From contig JBCDIZ010000004.1 of NCBI GenBank assembly GCA_038748365.1, positions 124,001 to 188,000 on the forward strand: a DNA stretch of 64,000 nt, in the 5' to 3' direction. The notes under the pieces were generated by a model. That model did no database searches, had not been told where the DNA came from, and saw only the letters and a list, made by a program, of their open reading frames with translations. The DNA comes from Alterisphingorhabdus sp038748365 (GTDB taxonomy: Bacteria > Pseudomonadota > Alphaproteobacteria > Sphingomonadales > Sphingomonadaceae). The translations under genes were made by a program, and so were the position numbers. Shown here piece after piece: positions 25,597 through 37,100 of this stretch (position 1 is the stretch's first letter; each line of letters starts with the position of its first letter).

Positions 25597-27630
25597 GTGC
25601 CAGCGCAGTCTGAATCTTCTTCAGCCAATCAGGCGAATACGGTTGACCGCAGCATGCGCCAGCTGATTTCACAGCTCGGCCCGATACGGCTTTTGGCGAT
25701 GATTGTCTTTCTGATGCTGGCATTGCTGGTCGCGCGTTTTGCTTGGGATATTCCACTGCTGCGCGATGCAGAAAGTGCGCTGTACGATATTCGCGCCGCC
25801 AATTTCGCGCCACAGGTGCCGCAGGATGAGCGCATTGTGATGGTGGTCTATACCGACCAGACGCTGCGCGACACCGGTCAGCGTTCGCCGGTGGACCGGA
25901 CGATATTGGCCAATGCGCTGCGCAATATTGATGCCATGGACCCGAAATCTATTGGCATTGATATCCTTTTCGACCAGCCGCAGGATGATGATCCGCTACT
26001 GCAGCAGACTTTTCAGTCGATGCAGACGCCGACGCATATTGCTTATGCTTCGGTCGATACCAATGCCGAGGCGATCCGTTTTGAGCAGCAGGAATTTCTC
26101 GAAGCCTATCTCGCCGAGGCGGCAACAGGAAACAGTGTGCCCACCAGCATCAGGCTGGAAACCGATAGCGATAATGTTGTCCGCCGCTGGCCGGAACAAC
26201 CTGCCGAACTACCAACCTTTTTCTCCATCGCGCTTGCAGGAGAAGCGCGTGGTTTTGACAGCTATCGTGGGCCGATCATCTTCCGCGCACCTGAAGCAGC
26301 GGATCGCCCGGTCTTTGCCAAATTCCCGATAGACCTGTTTGCCGATCCGGTGACGGCCGAATTTCTCGCAGATCAAATTGCCGGGCGGCATGTGCTTATT
26401 GGCGGTGATTTTGTTGACTTTGACCAGTTTGACACCCCTTTCACCCGCACCGGCGATCCCGTCACGGGTGTGACAACGATGATCGGGCTGGAAGTGCATG
26501 CGCATATGCTGGCGCAGCTGCTCGACAATGCAAAACCGGCGACAGTACCCGGTTGGTTGCTATGGATTGCCGCCATATTGGTCATTACCGCCGGGGCGAT
26601 GACAGCGCTGACCAATGCCCGTGCCTGGGTTATTGCTCTGCTGTTGATTTCGCAACTGGCGCTGCTGGTCGCGCTGCCTTTCTGGGTGGAGTCGCTTGAT
26701 GTTCATACACTCGGCCTGCCATCCTTTGGCTGGGCGATTGGCTGGTTGATGACCTATGCGTCGGTTAGCGCTTCGGCGCGGGTGATTGGCTCGAAACAGC
26801 GTGCTTTTGCTCAAGGCGCACTCGGTAAATATCTGCCCAAATCAGTCGCGTCGGAAATACTGAAAAACCCGGACAGGCTGGCGCTACATGGCGAGAAGCG
26901 GGAGATCTTCTGTGTCTTTACCGACCTGGAGGGCTTCACCAAACTGAGCCACGCGATTGAGCCGGAAATGGTGGCGCAACTGCTCAATGACTATCTCGAC
27001 CGGCTGGCTGCGGTGGTGCTGGAATATGGTGGCACACTCGACAAATTTGTCGGTGATGCCGTCGTCGCCTTTTGGGGCGCGCCGATTTCCTATCCCGATG
27101 ATGGCGAACGCGCCGCCCGCGCCGCCTATGCCATGTATGAGGCAGGCGAGGCATTTCGTAAATCAGCGCCTCCCGGCACCCCGCCCATTGGCCGCACCCG
27201 TGTCGGTATGCATTTCGGTCCTGCCATTGTCGGCAATTTCGGTGGCGAGGGACGCATTCAATATACCGCCTTTGGCGACAGCATGAACACCGCCGCGCGG
27301 CTGGAAGCGGCGAACAAGGCGCTCGATACCACGGTGCTGGTCAGCCGCGAGGCGGCAGAGCGCTCCGGCCTCGATTGGTACCGGCCAATGGGCACGATAA
27401 CGCTGCGCGGAAGGTCAACCCCTGTCGAGATTTTTGAACCCATGCCCGAATGGGAACCGCAGGAACGCGCGGTTCTGGCCAATATCGTCACCGCTCATGC
27501 CCAGGGAGAGAGTGATGCTGTGTCACGGCTCACAGACATTGTCGCGAAATGGGGCGAAGATAATGCCCTGAGCAATCTGAAACAGCGATTGCAGGCGACC
27601 GGAAAAGGAGAAAGCTATGTTCTGGGATAA
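25597..27630 (+). CDS. CHASE2 domain adenylate/guanylate cyclase
   Basis: A 677-residue membrane sensor. The layout is a membrane helix (IRLLAMIVFLMLALLVARFA), a periplasmic CHASE2 domain (about residues 50-300, with DERIVMVVYTDQTLRDTGQR and AMDPKSIGIDILFDQPQDDD), further membrane helices at about 310-395, and a cytoplasmic class III cyclase domain. The metal-binding aspartates D443 (FTDLEGF) and D487 (KFVGDAVVAFWG) are present. K483 lies just before the second; I cannot assign ATP or GTP preference with certainty. It starts at GTG directly after the CHAT stop. It could report periplasmic or surface state, which is inference. Confidence 0.9.
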   Translation: MPAQSESSSANQANTVDRSMRQLISQLGPIRLLAMIVFLMLALLVARFAWDIPLLRDAESALYDIRAANFAPQVPQDERIVMVVYTDQTLRDTGQRSPVDRTILANALRNIDAMDPKSIGIDILFDQPQDDDPLLQQTFQSMQTPTHIAYASVDTNAEAIRFEQQEFLEAYLAEAATGNSVPTSIRLETDSDNVVRRWPEQPAELPTFFSIALAGEARGFDSYRGPIIFRAPEAADRPVFAKFPIDLFADPVTAEFLADQIAGRHVLIGGDFVDFDQFDTPFTRTGDPVTGVTTMIGLEVHAHMLAQLLDNAKPATVPGWLLWIAAILVITAGAMTALTNARAWVIALLLISQLALLVALPFWVESLDVHTLGLPSFGWAIGWLMTYASVSASARVIGSKQRAFAQGALGKYLPKSVASEILKNPDRLALHGEKREIFCVFTDLEGFTKLSHAIEPEMVAQLLNDYLDRLAAVVLEYGGTLDKFVGDAVVAFWGAPISYPDDGERAARAAYAMYEAGEAFRKSAPPGTPPIGRTRVGMHFGPAIVGNFGGEGRIQYTAFGDSMNTAARLEAANKALDTTVLVSREAAERSGLDWYRPMGTITLRGRSTPVEIFEPMPEWEPQERAVLANIVTAHAQGESDAVSRLTDIVAKWGEDNALSNLKQRLQATGKGESYVLG

Positions 27631-28444
27631 TGCCAGGAGCAAAATGAAAAAGGCGGGTAGAGCAGCCTTTGGCGCTGCGCTGCTGGTCGGCGGCGTAACA
27701 CTATTGTCGGCACCAGCCATGGCGCAATCGGTGGTTGTCCGCTCCACCGGGCCTTCCGCCAGTCAATATCCGGCGGGCAAGAAGCTGCCTGCCAATGCAC
27801 GTATCACACTCAAGAGCGGCGATGTCATTACCGTTCTCGACAAGGGTGGAACGCGGGTGCTGCGCGGGCCGCGCACCATATCGCTCAATCAGCGAGTGGC
27901 CAGCGCCTCTACGACCAGTAGCATGCGCTCGCTGTTGCGTACACGCAGCAATACCCGCGCCCGCACCGGAGCGGTGCGCAGCACCGGTACTGCAACCGTC
28001 GGCGAAGCAGGGATTGCGCCGCGCAGCCCCAATCTGTGGTTTGTTGATGTCACCCGCCCCGGCACCTATTGCATTGCTGACCCTGCCGCCACGGTGCTGT
28101 GGCGCAGTGATATTGCGGCGACCATGTCTGCCACATTGGCCAATGCTTCAGGTGCAGGCGCAACACCGATTGAATGGCGGCGTGGTAGCGCCCTGAAGCG
28201 GTGGCCGGTGGACATGGTTCCGATGATTGATGGCAGCAGTTACACGCTGGCTATGGCCGGTGACGTCGAGCCTCCTGCGCAAATCACTGTGCGGCTGATG
28301 GAGACGGTGCCTGAAGATGCCGATGATACGGCTTCGGAACTGATAGCACGCGGCTGTCAGCAGCAGCTTGATCTGCTCGTTGATACGTTGAGCACAGAAG
28401 ATACGGCGACAGAAACCGCTGCAGCCGTGGAAACAGCCGAATAA
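27617..28444 (+). CDS. Exported FecR-like protein, paralogue 1
   Basis: A 275-residue protein with a signal peptide (AAFGAALLVGGVTLLSAPAM, then AQ). The first mature domain reads VVVRSTGPSASQYPAGKKLP, then ITLKSGDVITVLDKGGTRVL, then RGPRTISL, which resembles the barrel of FecR-type periplasmic proteins. A basic, low-complexity linker follows, then a domain with NLWFVDVTRPGTYCIADPAA. It overlaps the cyclase gene by 14 bases, and its stop overlaps the next gene by one base. The next gene is a clear paralogue. No function is established; the context suggests an accessory role for the TPS module. Confidence 0.75.
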   Translation: MFWDNARSKMKKAGRAAFGAALLVGGVTLLSAPAMAQSVVVRSTGPSASQYPAGKKLPANARITLKSGDVITVLDKGGTRVLRGPRTISLNQRVASASTTSSMRSLLRTRSNTRARTGAVRSTGTATVGEAGIAPRSPNLWFVDVTRPGTYCIADPAATVLWRSDIAATMSATLANASGAGATPIEWRRGSALKRWPVDMVPMIDGSSYTLAMAGDVEPPAQITVRLMETVPEDADDTASELIARGCQQQLDLLVDTLSTEDTATETAAAVETAE

Positions 28445-29292
28445 TGCTGTTCGCCACCACCTTCCGCACATGGCTGACTTGGCCAATGCTCGCTGCCATG
28501 GCACTTGTGGTACCGGCAGCTGCATCAGCGGAAGTGATGGTTATTGATTCCATCGGGCCTTCGGCAGCACAATATCCGCGCGGCACCAAGCTGGCCGATG
28601 ATGCCATGATAACCCTCCAGCAAGGCGATGGCCTGATCTTGCTCGACGCTGGTGGTACCCGAAGCCTTAAAGGCCCGGTGACTATGCGGCTTGATGCACC
28701 GAGCAGCGCGGCGCGCGCGCGGACGCAGCTGGTGGTCAATTCGCTGCGCAACACGGTTAGAGCGCGTGCCGGTGTTGTCCGTACCCCGGCGCCTGCTGCT
28801 GATGGCGGGTTCCTGTATGACAATGAAGGCCCCACCACTTTGTGGTTTGTCGATATTGACAAGGGCGGAGGCTTTTGTGTGGTCGACAAGGCGATGCCCT
28901 TGTTGTTCCGCAAGCAGGTTGGAAGCGCAAAGCGGCTGCGTATAGACCCGGCCAATGGCGGTGAGGGGCATCTGATGTATCTGCCGCTCGACAGCAATGA
29001 AGTGCCATGGCCAAAGGGTATAACCGATACATCCAAGGGCTGGCTGATCTCTGATCTGGATGCCGATGCAGGCCAAACACCAGTTGCGGTTTATGCGCGC
29101 TATATTGAGATTGGCGATGATGACCCGGTGACTCTGGTCGATACCCTGATGACGCAAGGCTGTGATGCCCAGTTCGATTATGCGCTGCAAAAACTGAGAA
29201 ATCGTCAACGTGAGGAAGTCATTCCGCTGCCTGGAAGTGGTGGCGATGCTGACGCACAGCAAGACAGCCAACAAGCGCCAGAGGCGATGTGA
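28444..29292 (+). CDS. Exported FecR-like protein, paralogue 2
   Basis: A 282-residue protein with a signal peptide (LAAMALVVPAAASA). It shares with its neighbour the segments IDSIGPSAAQYPRGTKLADD, ITLQQGDGLILLDAGGTRSL, KGPVTMRL, an arginine-rich linker, and LWFVDIDKGGGFCVVDKAMP. The pair therefore arose by tandem duplication. A single conserved cysteine in F/YC(V/I)(V/A)D and another in ARGCQQQ/MTQGCDAQ could form a disulfide in each protein. Function is unknown. It ends 11 bases before the TpsB start. Confidence 0.72.
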   Translation: MLFATTFRTWLTWPMLAAMALVVPAAASAEVMVIDSIGPSAAQYPRGTKLADDAMITLQQGDGLILLDAGGTRSLKGPVTMRLDAPSSAARARTQLVVNSLRNTVRARAGVVRTPAPAADGGFLYDNEGPTTLWFVDIDKGGGFCVVDKAMPLLFRKQVGSAKRLRIDPANGGEGHLMYLPLDSNEVPWPKGITDTSKGWLISDLDADAGQTPVAVYARYIEIGDDDPVTLVDTLMTQGCDAQFDYALQKLRNRQREEVIPLPGSGGDADAQQDSQQAPEAM

Positions 29293-29302
29293 AGGGGGAT
29301 AT

Positions 29303-31120
29303 ATGAGGGGCATGATGGCAAGCCTGAAAGCAGCAAGGCATGAACTGGCAAAGCTGGTATGTGCTACTGCTATTGTGTCGCTGACATGGGTGTCGGCTCC
29401 GGCGCTTGCACAAGGCGTGCCCGGCGGTGTCACGCGTGAGGAAATTCAGCGTGGTATTACTGATCGCGAACCACCCAGAGATAGCCAGGCGATTAGCGTC
29501 GACACCGAATTTGAGCGCGCACCATGTCCTCTGGCCGCTCCCGAATTTGCTGATGCCCGTTTCACGCTCAACGATGTTCGTTTCAATGGCCCTGATGTTA
29601 TCGATCGGTCCCTACTGACCGAGAGTTTTACTGATTATGTCGGGCAGGAAAACTCGGTCGCCATCATCTGTGAAATCCGTGATCGTGCTGCGACCATATT
29701 GCGCAGACAGGGTTATTTGGCGGCGGTGCAGGTGCCGCCCCAGTCGATTTCCGAAGGCGTGGTGACGCTTGATCTGCTGGTGGCGCGGATGACGCGGGTG
29801 GAGATCCGCGGCAATGCCGGTACATCGGAAAGACTGCTGACACGCTATATCAATAAGCTGAGCGACCAGCCGGCCTTCAACATCAAGGATGCCGAGCGCT
29901 ATTTGCTGCTGATGCGCGATATTCCGGGGCTGGATGTCCGCCTCGCGCTGCGTCCGGCTAATGCCGGTCCAGGAGAGGTGATTGGTGAGTTTTCTGTTGT
30001 CCGCAATGCGGTCTTTGCTGATGTTGCCGTGCAGAATCTTGGCAGCCGTGAAGTCGGGCGCTTTGGCGGCTTGGCGCGAGTTCGGTTGAATGGTCTGACA
30101 GGGCTGGGTGACCAGACGGTAATCAGCGCTTTTTCCACGCTCGATTTTGATGAGCAACTGGTGCTGCAAATGGCACATCGCATGACATTGGGCGGCGAAG
30201 GCTTCACCATTGGCGGCGACTTCACCTATAGCTGGAGCGAGCCAAGTGTCGGTGCCAATGGGCTGCTCGACTCTGAAACGCTGGTTGCGAATCTGGATAT
30301 GAATTATCCGTTTATCCGCAACCAGGCACAAAATCTCTCCGGCACCTTGGGCTTTGAATATATTGATCAGGATGTTGATTTCGGTGTTGGGGAACTGTCT
30401 CGTGATACTTTGAGCGTCCTCTATGCCCGGCTGAACTATGGTCAGGTCTCTTCGGCGAGTATAACCGGTCGCGATGGCTATTCGGCGGTTGAACCCAAAT
30501 GGTCGATGCTGGCTGGTGTGGAAGTGCGGCAGGGACTGGATGTTTTCGGTGCGACAGAAGGTTGTGGCCAAAATCTGGTCAATTGCATATTTGGCGGTGT
30601 TATCCCGCCCAGCCGGATTGAAGCGGATGGCACACAATTTGTCTTCCGGGCCGATGCGCAATTTGACTATCGTTTCACGCCTGATTTGCTGTTGACCGTG
30701 GCGCCGCGGGTGCAATACGCGCCTGATCCGCTACTCGCCTATGAAGAGTTTTCCGGTGGTAACTTTACCGTCGGGCGCGGCTTTGATCCGGGTGTGATTA
30801 TCGGCGACAGCGGCGTCGGCGTGCGCAATGAACTGGCTTATGGCTCGCTCATCCCCAATGGCCCCAAGGCATCGGCATTCCAGCCCTATGCGTTTTTTGA
30901 TGCCGCTTGGGTGTGGAATGAGGATGCCGCGTTTAACGGCATTGATCCGCAGGAGCTCTATTCGATCGGCGCAGGCCTGCGCGCCAATATCCGCAATAGC
31001 GTAACACTGGATACGCTGGTTGCGGTGCCGCTTAACAGCGCAGGATTTCAGACAAATACAGGCGATGTACGTTTTCTGTTCACGCTGTCGGTGCAACTCG
31101 CGCCGTGGAACTGGCGGTGA
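29303..31120 (+). CDS. Two-partner secretion outer-membrane transporter TpsB (ShlB/FhaC/HecB family)
   Basis: A 605-residue outer-membrane protein. A signal peptide (ATAIVSLTWVSAPALAQ) is followed by POTRA domains at about residues 80-240 (FTLNDVRFNGPDVIDRSLLT, and VTLDLLVARMTRVEIRGNAG). A C-terminal 16-strand barrel should follow. The Omp85/TpsB motif appears as FTVGRGFDPG, and the chain ends with hydrophobic alternating residues typical of a barrel strand. The start at 29303 has AAGGGGG upstream; longer readings overlap the preceding gene and lack a signal peptide at the end. It should export the giant TpsA encoded 32 bases downstream. Confidence 0.92.
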   Translation: MRGMMASLKAARHELAKLVCATAIVSLTWVSAPALAQGVPGGVTREEIQRGITDREPPRDSQAISVDTEFERAPCPLAAPEFADARFTLNDVRFNGPDVIDRSLLTESFTDYVGQENSVAIICEIRDRAATILRRQGYLAAVQVPPQSISEGVVTLDLLVARMTRVEIRGNAGTSERLLTRYINKLSDQPAFNIKDAERYLLLMRDIPGLDVRLALRPANAGPGEVIGEFSVVRNAVFADVAVQNLGSREVGRFGGLARVRLNGLTGLGDQTVISAFSTLDFDEQLVLQMAHRMTLGGEGFTIGGDFTYSWSEPSVGANGLLDSETLVANLDMNYPFIRNQAQNLSGTLGFEYIDQDVDFGVGELSRDTLSVLYARLNYGQVSSASITGRDGYSAVEPKWSMLAGVEVRQGLDVFGATEGCGQNLVNCIFGGVIPPSRIEADGTQFVFRADAQFDYRFTPDLLLTVAPRVQYAPDPLLAYEEFSGGNFTVGRGFDPGVIIGDSGVGVRNELAYGSLIPNGPKASAFQPYAFFDAAWVWNEDAAFNGIDPQELYSIGAGLRANIRNSVTLDTLVAVPLNSAGFQTNTGDVRFLFTLSVQLAPWNWR

Positions 31121-31152
31121 GCAAAGTGTGCGGCGGATAAAGAGGTTGAGGA

Positions 31153-34100
31153 ATGAGGGACAGGATAATGGCTAATCATATGGAAAGCTCTGATCGGAGC
31201 ATTTCGGCTTATGACAAGGCGCAACGTGCGCGGCGGCGACTGCTGACAACGGGTTCTGCGTTTGCTGCTGCGCTGGCCCTGAGCCTGTCTTCCCCTGCCA
31301 CTGCTCAGACTGTTCCAGGCGGTGCCTATGGCAATCCCGATCTGATGGTGCAGAATTATCCGCTGCCAGCGCGTGTAACACTTCAGCCCCAACCCAGAAC
31401 GCCGACAATTCCTTCTGTGCCACAACCCGCAGCTCCGTCCGCCCCTACCACGCTGGCCAATCCCTCTTTAGCATCTATCCCGAATGCGGGCTCTAGCCGC
31501 CCCACTATGCCTGTAATGCAAGTACAAAACCGACCCCATATCTCGACGGTCAGAATTCCGGGTCGCAGTGGTGGGGTTGATGGTGTCGACACTATCGCCA
31601 TTCGCGGCGAAGGCATGTTGCCTCCGGTGCGCATACCGGGACGCAATGGCCCCATTAATGGCGTTGATACTATCGCTATCCGCGGTTCAGGAGAGCTGCC
31701 GATAATCGATGGCGCAGAAAACATTGCGATCAACGCTACCATTCCCAGTCCAACGATTCAGTCGGGTCTGGTTCAGCCTCAGACAACCATTGTCGCGCCA
31801 CCTATTGATCCCGTTCGGGCATTTCAGGCAACGGAGTCAGTGGCGAGCGGCAATGCGACTTATAGCTCCAGCGGGCTTCCCGGAATTGATCTGGTTACGA
31901 TCACAACTGCTGAAACCATCATCAACTGGACACCTCTGGACACAGCACTTTTCACGGACACAACAGATGCCATCAATATCCTGCCTCAGGGCAGAGAGTT
32001 GCAATTTGGTGGCCCGGACACAGGCTATACCGTGCTCAACCGGATATTGCCTAATGTCGATGCCAATGGCAATTTCCGCCCGATAAGTTTTGAGGGTACA
32101 GTCAGCAGTTTTCTGGGCACCTCCACCGATCCGACACTGGGTACATTCGACGGCCCGACTGGCGGCGATATCTGGTTCTATAGCCCCGGCGGTATCATTG
32201 CCGGAGCGACATCGGTTTTCGACGTTGGCAGCCTTCTTCTAACGACTAATGATATCGACACGACTGGCGGCCTTTTCGGCCCGACCAATAATATCCGCTT
32301 CCGCGGCGCGGCCGACAGCCTGTCTGCAGTCGTTATTGAGAATGGCGCCCAGATAGAGGCGCTTAATCAGGGCAGCTATGTCGCCATGGTCGCGCCGCGT
32401 GTGGTTCAGGGCGGTACGGTCGATGTCAATGGCTCAGTCGCCTATGTCGCAGCTGAGCAGGCTGATCTGACCATCAATAATGGCCTGTTTGACATCTCTG
32501 TCACAGTGGGCACGACTGACGACAATGGCATTGTCCATACCGGCACAACCACCGGGCCTGCTGAAACGCCAACCCCGGCAGGCGTAGGCGGGTCTCCGCC
32601 ACGCGTTCCTGATGCGCAAGCAATCTATATGGTGGCGGTGCCGAAAAACGAGGCGATTACAATGCTCGTTGGTGGCAGTATTGGTTATACACAGGCCACC
32701 GGTGCAATTCAGGAAAATGGCGAGATTATCCTGAGTGCAGGGCGTAATGTATCGGTTATCCCGCCTGTCCTGGATGGTGAGGACCCCGAGATAGCAATTG
32801 CCGACCAACCGGTTAACGATATTGCAGCGAATATTAGCTTCCGCGATCCAAACTTCTCTAATGATCTTAATGTTGTATCCAGCGGCAGCATTGCTCTGAT
32901 CGATACTGATCCCGCCTTTTCCGGCTTTTCAAGTGATGCCAATGTCACACTGTCCGCAGGCGAACGTATTGATATCGTTATTGGCGAGGACGAGGCTGTC
33001 GATGTTGCGGGAGACCTGACCGTCAGCGCTGGCAGTGGCACACAGGGCGGCATCGTCAATATTGATGTGCAAGGCACTAGCGACGGGGGTATTTTACGGG
33101 TTGGTGGGGATTTCAACGCCGATGTTGATGCCGTTGGGCGGGTTGCTATTGCCGACACCGGAATAGCTGGCGAAGACGCCACAGCAGGCGAAATCTCGGT
33201 TTCGGTAACAGACACCGCCTCGATCGAAGTCGGCGGTACATTCGGTTTGTCAGCCGATGCTGTCGCCGGTGTTACGGCCGACTCTGCTGGTACGGCGACC
33301 GCAGGTTCGGTTACTTTGCTGATTGATGGCGATAATGCTGATATTGAGACCAATATATTATCGCTCTCTGCCAATGCTAATCCAGACGGTTTGCGGCCTA
33401 ATGTTGCTTTAGACTTGCCTGGAGGTGATGCCATAGGCGGCTCGATCACCCTCGATCTTCTGGGTGGCCAGCTAAGCGTCACTCGATCCGGATTTGCGAC
33501 CGGTCTTTTTATCAACGCCTCTGCAGACTCAATTGCGTCGAGTGACGGTAGTCCGAAAAGCGCGACTGCCGGGAACATCGCTTTCAATGTAACCGGCGGG
33601 ACACATAATATTTTTGGTGGCGCAAGTATACGCACGCAGGCAGACGGCAGAGAAGGCACGACCATAAATGCTGGCAGCCTTTCGCTCGATATTCAGAACG
33701 TGCCGTTCACGATCGGTCGTTTCCTGTCTTTAGGCAATAGCGGTTCAACAAATGATGCTGTTCCAGCCTCTAACGGCGCGGATACGACTATCAACGTCAG
33801 CAATGGCGCTGTATTCACCGTTGGCAACGGCCTGACTCTTGTTGGATCAGGTAGCGATATTGAGATTGTTGCTGATGGTGCCGAGATTATCACAGATGGT
33901 TTGCGTTTAGACAGCTCAGTACAGTTTCAAGGACAGGCCGAAGGCGGAGATATAACATTACGCGCCATTGGCGGTGGATCGATTACGACGACTGGGTCCA
34001 ATTCCATTAATAGCAGCGCCTTTGCCGGAAGCGGGCTTGATGGCGGAGTTGCGCGCGGTGGCGATATTCTGATCGAAGCCAATGACGGTGAAATCACCTT

Positions 34101-37100
34101 CACTGGCAACCCAAATCTTAATGCTGGCGGACAGGGCGGTGTGCGTCCTGATCTAGCGGGCAATCTGGGCGAAGGCATAGGCGGAGACATAAGATTCATA
34201 GTCGATGGTGACACTGGCGCGCTGAACTTTGGCGATCTTTCGGCAAGCAGTGATGGTGCGTTATTCTTTGATGTTGAGGGTGGAGGTGAACCCAATGCAG
34301 GCGATGGCGGTTCAGGAACCGGCGGTACTATCACCTTTGATCTTCTTGGCGGGACATTTAGCGCAACCAATCTAGACCTCAGCGCCAGCGGTTTTGGTGG
34401 CGACGGTGGCGATGCTTTTGACTTTTTCAGTGGGTCAGCGGGTATCGTCGGAGATGGCGGTGCAGGTACCGGTGGCTCGGTTACGTTCAATCTGGACGGG
34501 GCCAATGCTTTCGTACAGGATTTGGATATATCGGTTAACGGTATTGGCGGTAGCGGTGGTGCAGGTGATGCCGAGAGTAATCAGCCGGGAGGAAATGGTG
34601 GTACAGGCATTGGGGGAAGCGCAACCTTCAATGCGATTTCGGGCAACCTGATTGTAGACGGTACGCTCTCAGTATCTGCTACAGGTAACACTCTGTTCTT
34701 TGGTTCTGTCATAGGTTCCGAAGGTGGTTCTGGTACTGGTACAATCGGCGGCGATGGTGGTGAAGGCATTGGCGGCAATGCTACTTTTAATCTCGATGGT
34801 ACGGCAACAATCACCGCCACAGATGTTATCGTCAGTACAACAGGCTATGGCGGTGACGGCGGTGATACCGATATTGATTTCGGCACGGGCACCGATGGCG
34901 GCCCTGGCGGGACAGGCGGTAATGGTACCGGTGGTAACTCGGTTTTCAACAACACATCCGGTACGTTAAACTTCTCTACACTGACTGTAGAAGCCATTGG
35001 TAATGGCGGTGCAGGTGGAAATAATACCGGATTGACCATTGATGATGCCCGCGATGATGGCGGTGATGGCGGCATCGGTACCGGCGGTACCGCGATCATC
35101 AATCTCAATCAGGAAGATCTGACCAATCCGGTTTATGTTGTCGATGCCAGCGCGAATGGTGGACAAGGCGGCAGCGGCCTGAACAGCGGCAATGGCGGCG
35201 ATGCTATTGGCGGAACAGCCACGCTGAATATCAACGATGTCACGGTTGTGCTCGATGACCCCGTAATCCGCGCCAATGCAGTCGGTGGCATTGGCGGCTT
35301 GATCGACAGCTTAAGCGGTACTGGCGGTACTGGCGGTAATGCCACAGGCGGCACGGCAACGTTGCAGGTAACGGGTAGTAACGGCAGCATTGATCTGGAT
35401 TTTATCATTCTGGAATCCGACGCGACCGGCGGTGCGGGTGCTACTGGCGGTGCAGGAGATTTTGGTATCGATGGCGGCGATAGCGGTGATGGTGGAGATG
35501 CGATCGGAGGAACGAGCCAACTCATCGCCGATAATGGCGGCAATATAGTGATTTCGGCCTATAATTTTACTGTTTCCAGCACCGGCACAGGCGGAGCTGG
35601 CGCTTCGGGCAGCAATGTATCGGATTACAGCAATGCTGGTAATGGCGGAACAGGCGGTGATGCGGTTGGCGGCAATATTGCATTCATTGCCCGGAACAAC
35701 GGTAACATAGCCAATAATGCCGATATTTTAGACCTCGACACTAGCGGAAGAGGTGGTGCCGGCGGCAATGGCGGGGCTGCTGGATTCGACGGTTCGGCCG
35801 GTTCTGGCGGCAGCGGCGGCACAGGAGCCGGCGGTTCGCAGATACTGTTGGCGCAGGGCGGCACGATAATCACCAATGATATCGATCTCATTTCCAACGG
35901 CATTGGCGGCGTTGGCGGCAATGGCGGTGACAATTTTTCGAGTCTGGGTTTATCCGGCGATGGTGGCGATGGTGGTAATGCGACCGGCGGCTCGCTTATA
36001 TTACAGGCAGTCGGTGGCACAATAGATGCGGGCAATATTGCTTTTGCAGCAGAGGGCAGCGGTGGCATCGGAGGAATGGCCGATGCAACCAATCCAGTCC
36101 CGGGCATAGCCGGCACTGGCGGTATGGGTGATGCTGGCAGCGTTGGCATTTTGGCCGAAGAAGGAAGCCCGGGTATTATCAATGCCGGGGCAACAACCGT
36201 TCAGATTAATGGTAATGGCGGGCTCGGCGGCAGCTTTGTCCTTTCTGATACCTCGACCAGCCCTGCAGGTCTGATAAACCTTGCGTCACTCAATGTTACC
36301 GGAACCGGAATAGCCGGCCCGGCAGGCGGTGCAAGCAGCTTTTCTGTCATCGGCAATAGCGGCGCGATGGCAATTACTGGCGATCTGAATGTCGATGTCG
36401 CTGGTGACATCAGTTACGATTTTGACGGCACGGGCCAGATGACAGTCGGTGGCAATGCCAATCTCAACTCTGGTCAGAACATATTTGTCAGCCATAGCAA
36501 TAATGGTGCGCAGACCATTTCCATCGATGTTGTAGGCGATTTCGGTGCCACCGCGCAGCTTGACTTTAATGCTATGCCGGACTCCATCATCAGCGCCGGA
36601 CCGAACCTCAACGTTCGCGCAGAAGGCAATGGCTTTGCTAACTCACTACTTGCGATTAGCTCTATAGATTTCTCTGCCGGTCAGGATGTGGAGCTTCGTG
36701 ACGCAGCGGTCACAGGCCCGCCGGTCAGCGTCAATGTTGGTGCAGGGACAATCGTAACATCCGGCATATTGATCCGGGCCGGTGGCAATAATGATCCGAC
36801 TTTTGAGACATTTGATCCCACGTTCAATGCGACGATTACCGGCAATGTGACATCAACCGGGGCAATCCGCATTCTCTCCGGTGGCACGACCACCTTTGTC
36901 AGTGGCAGTGATGTTATATCCGATAATGTGTTATCGGTGCAGACGGGTGACGACATCATCATCGAAACTGGCGCCAGCATTGCCGCGGCCAATAATCCGG
37001 TAGAGACACCCAACCCTGCAGCTCCGTTTCTCAGCTTTAACAATCTGCTGCTACAGGCTGGAAATCTCAACGCCACCGGCCAGTTGTCGGGGACGCCGCT

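Noticed and set aside
34300..36150. Regular GGT/GGC-rich repeats considered as a CRISPR array or DNA-level minisatellite
   Set aside because: The periodicity is of codons and irregular in length, without constant repeat and unique spacer units. The plus frame stays open throughout.
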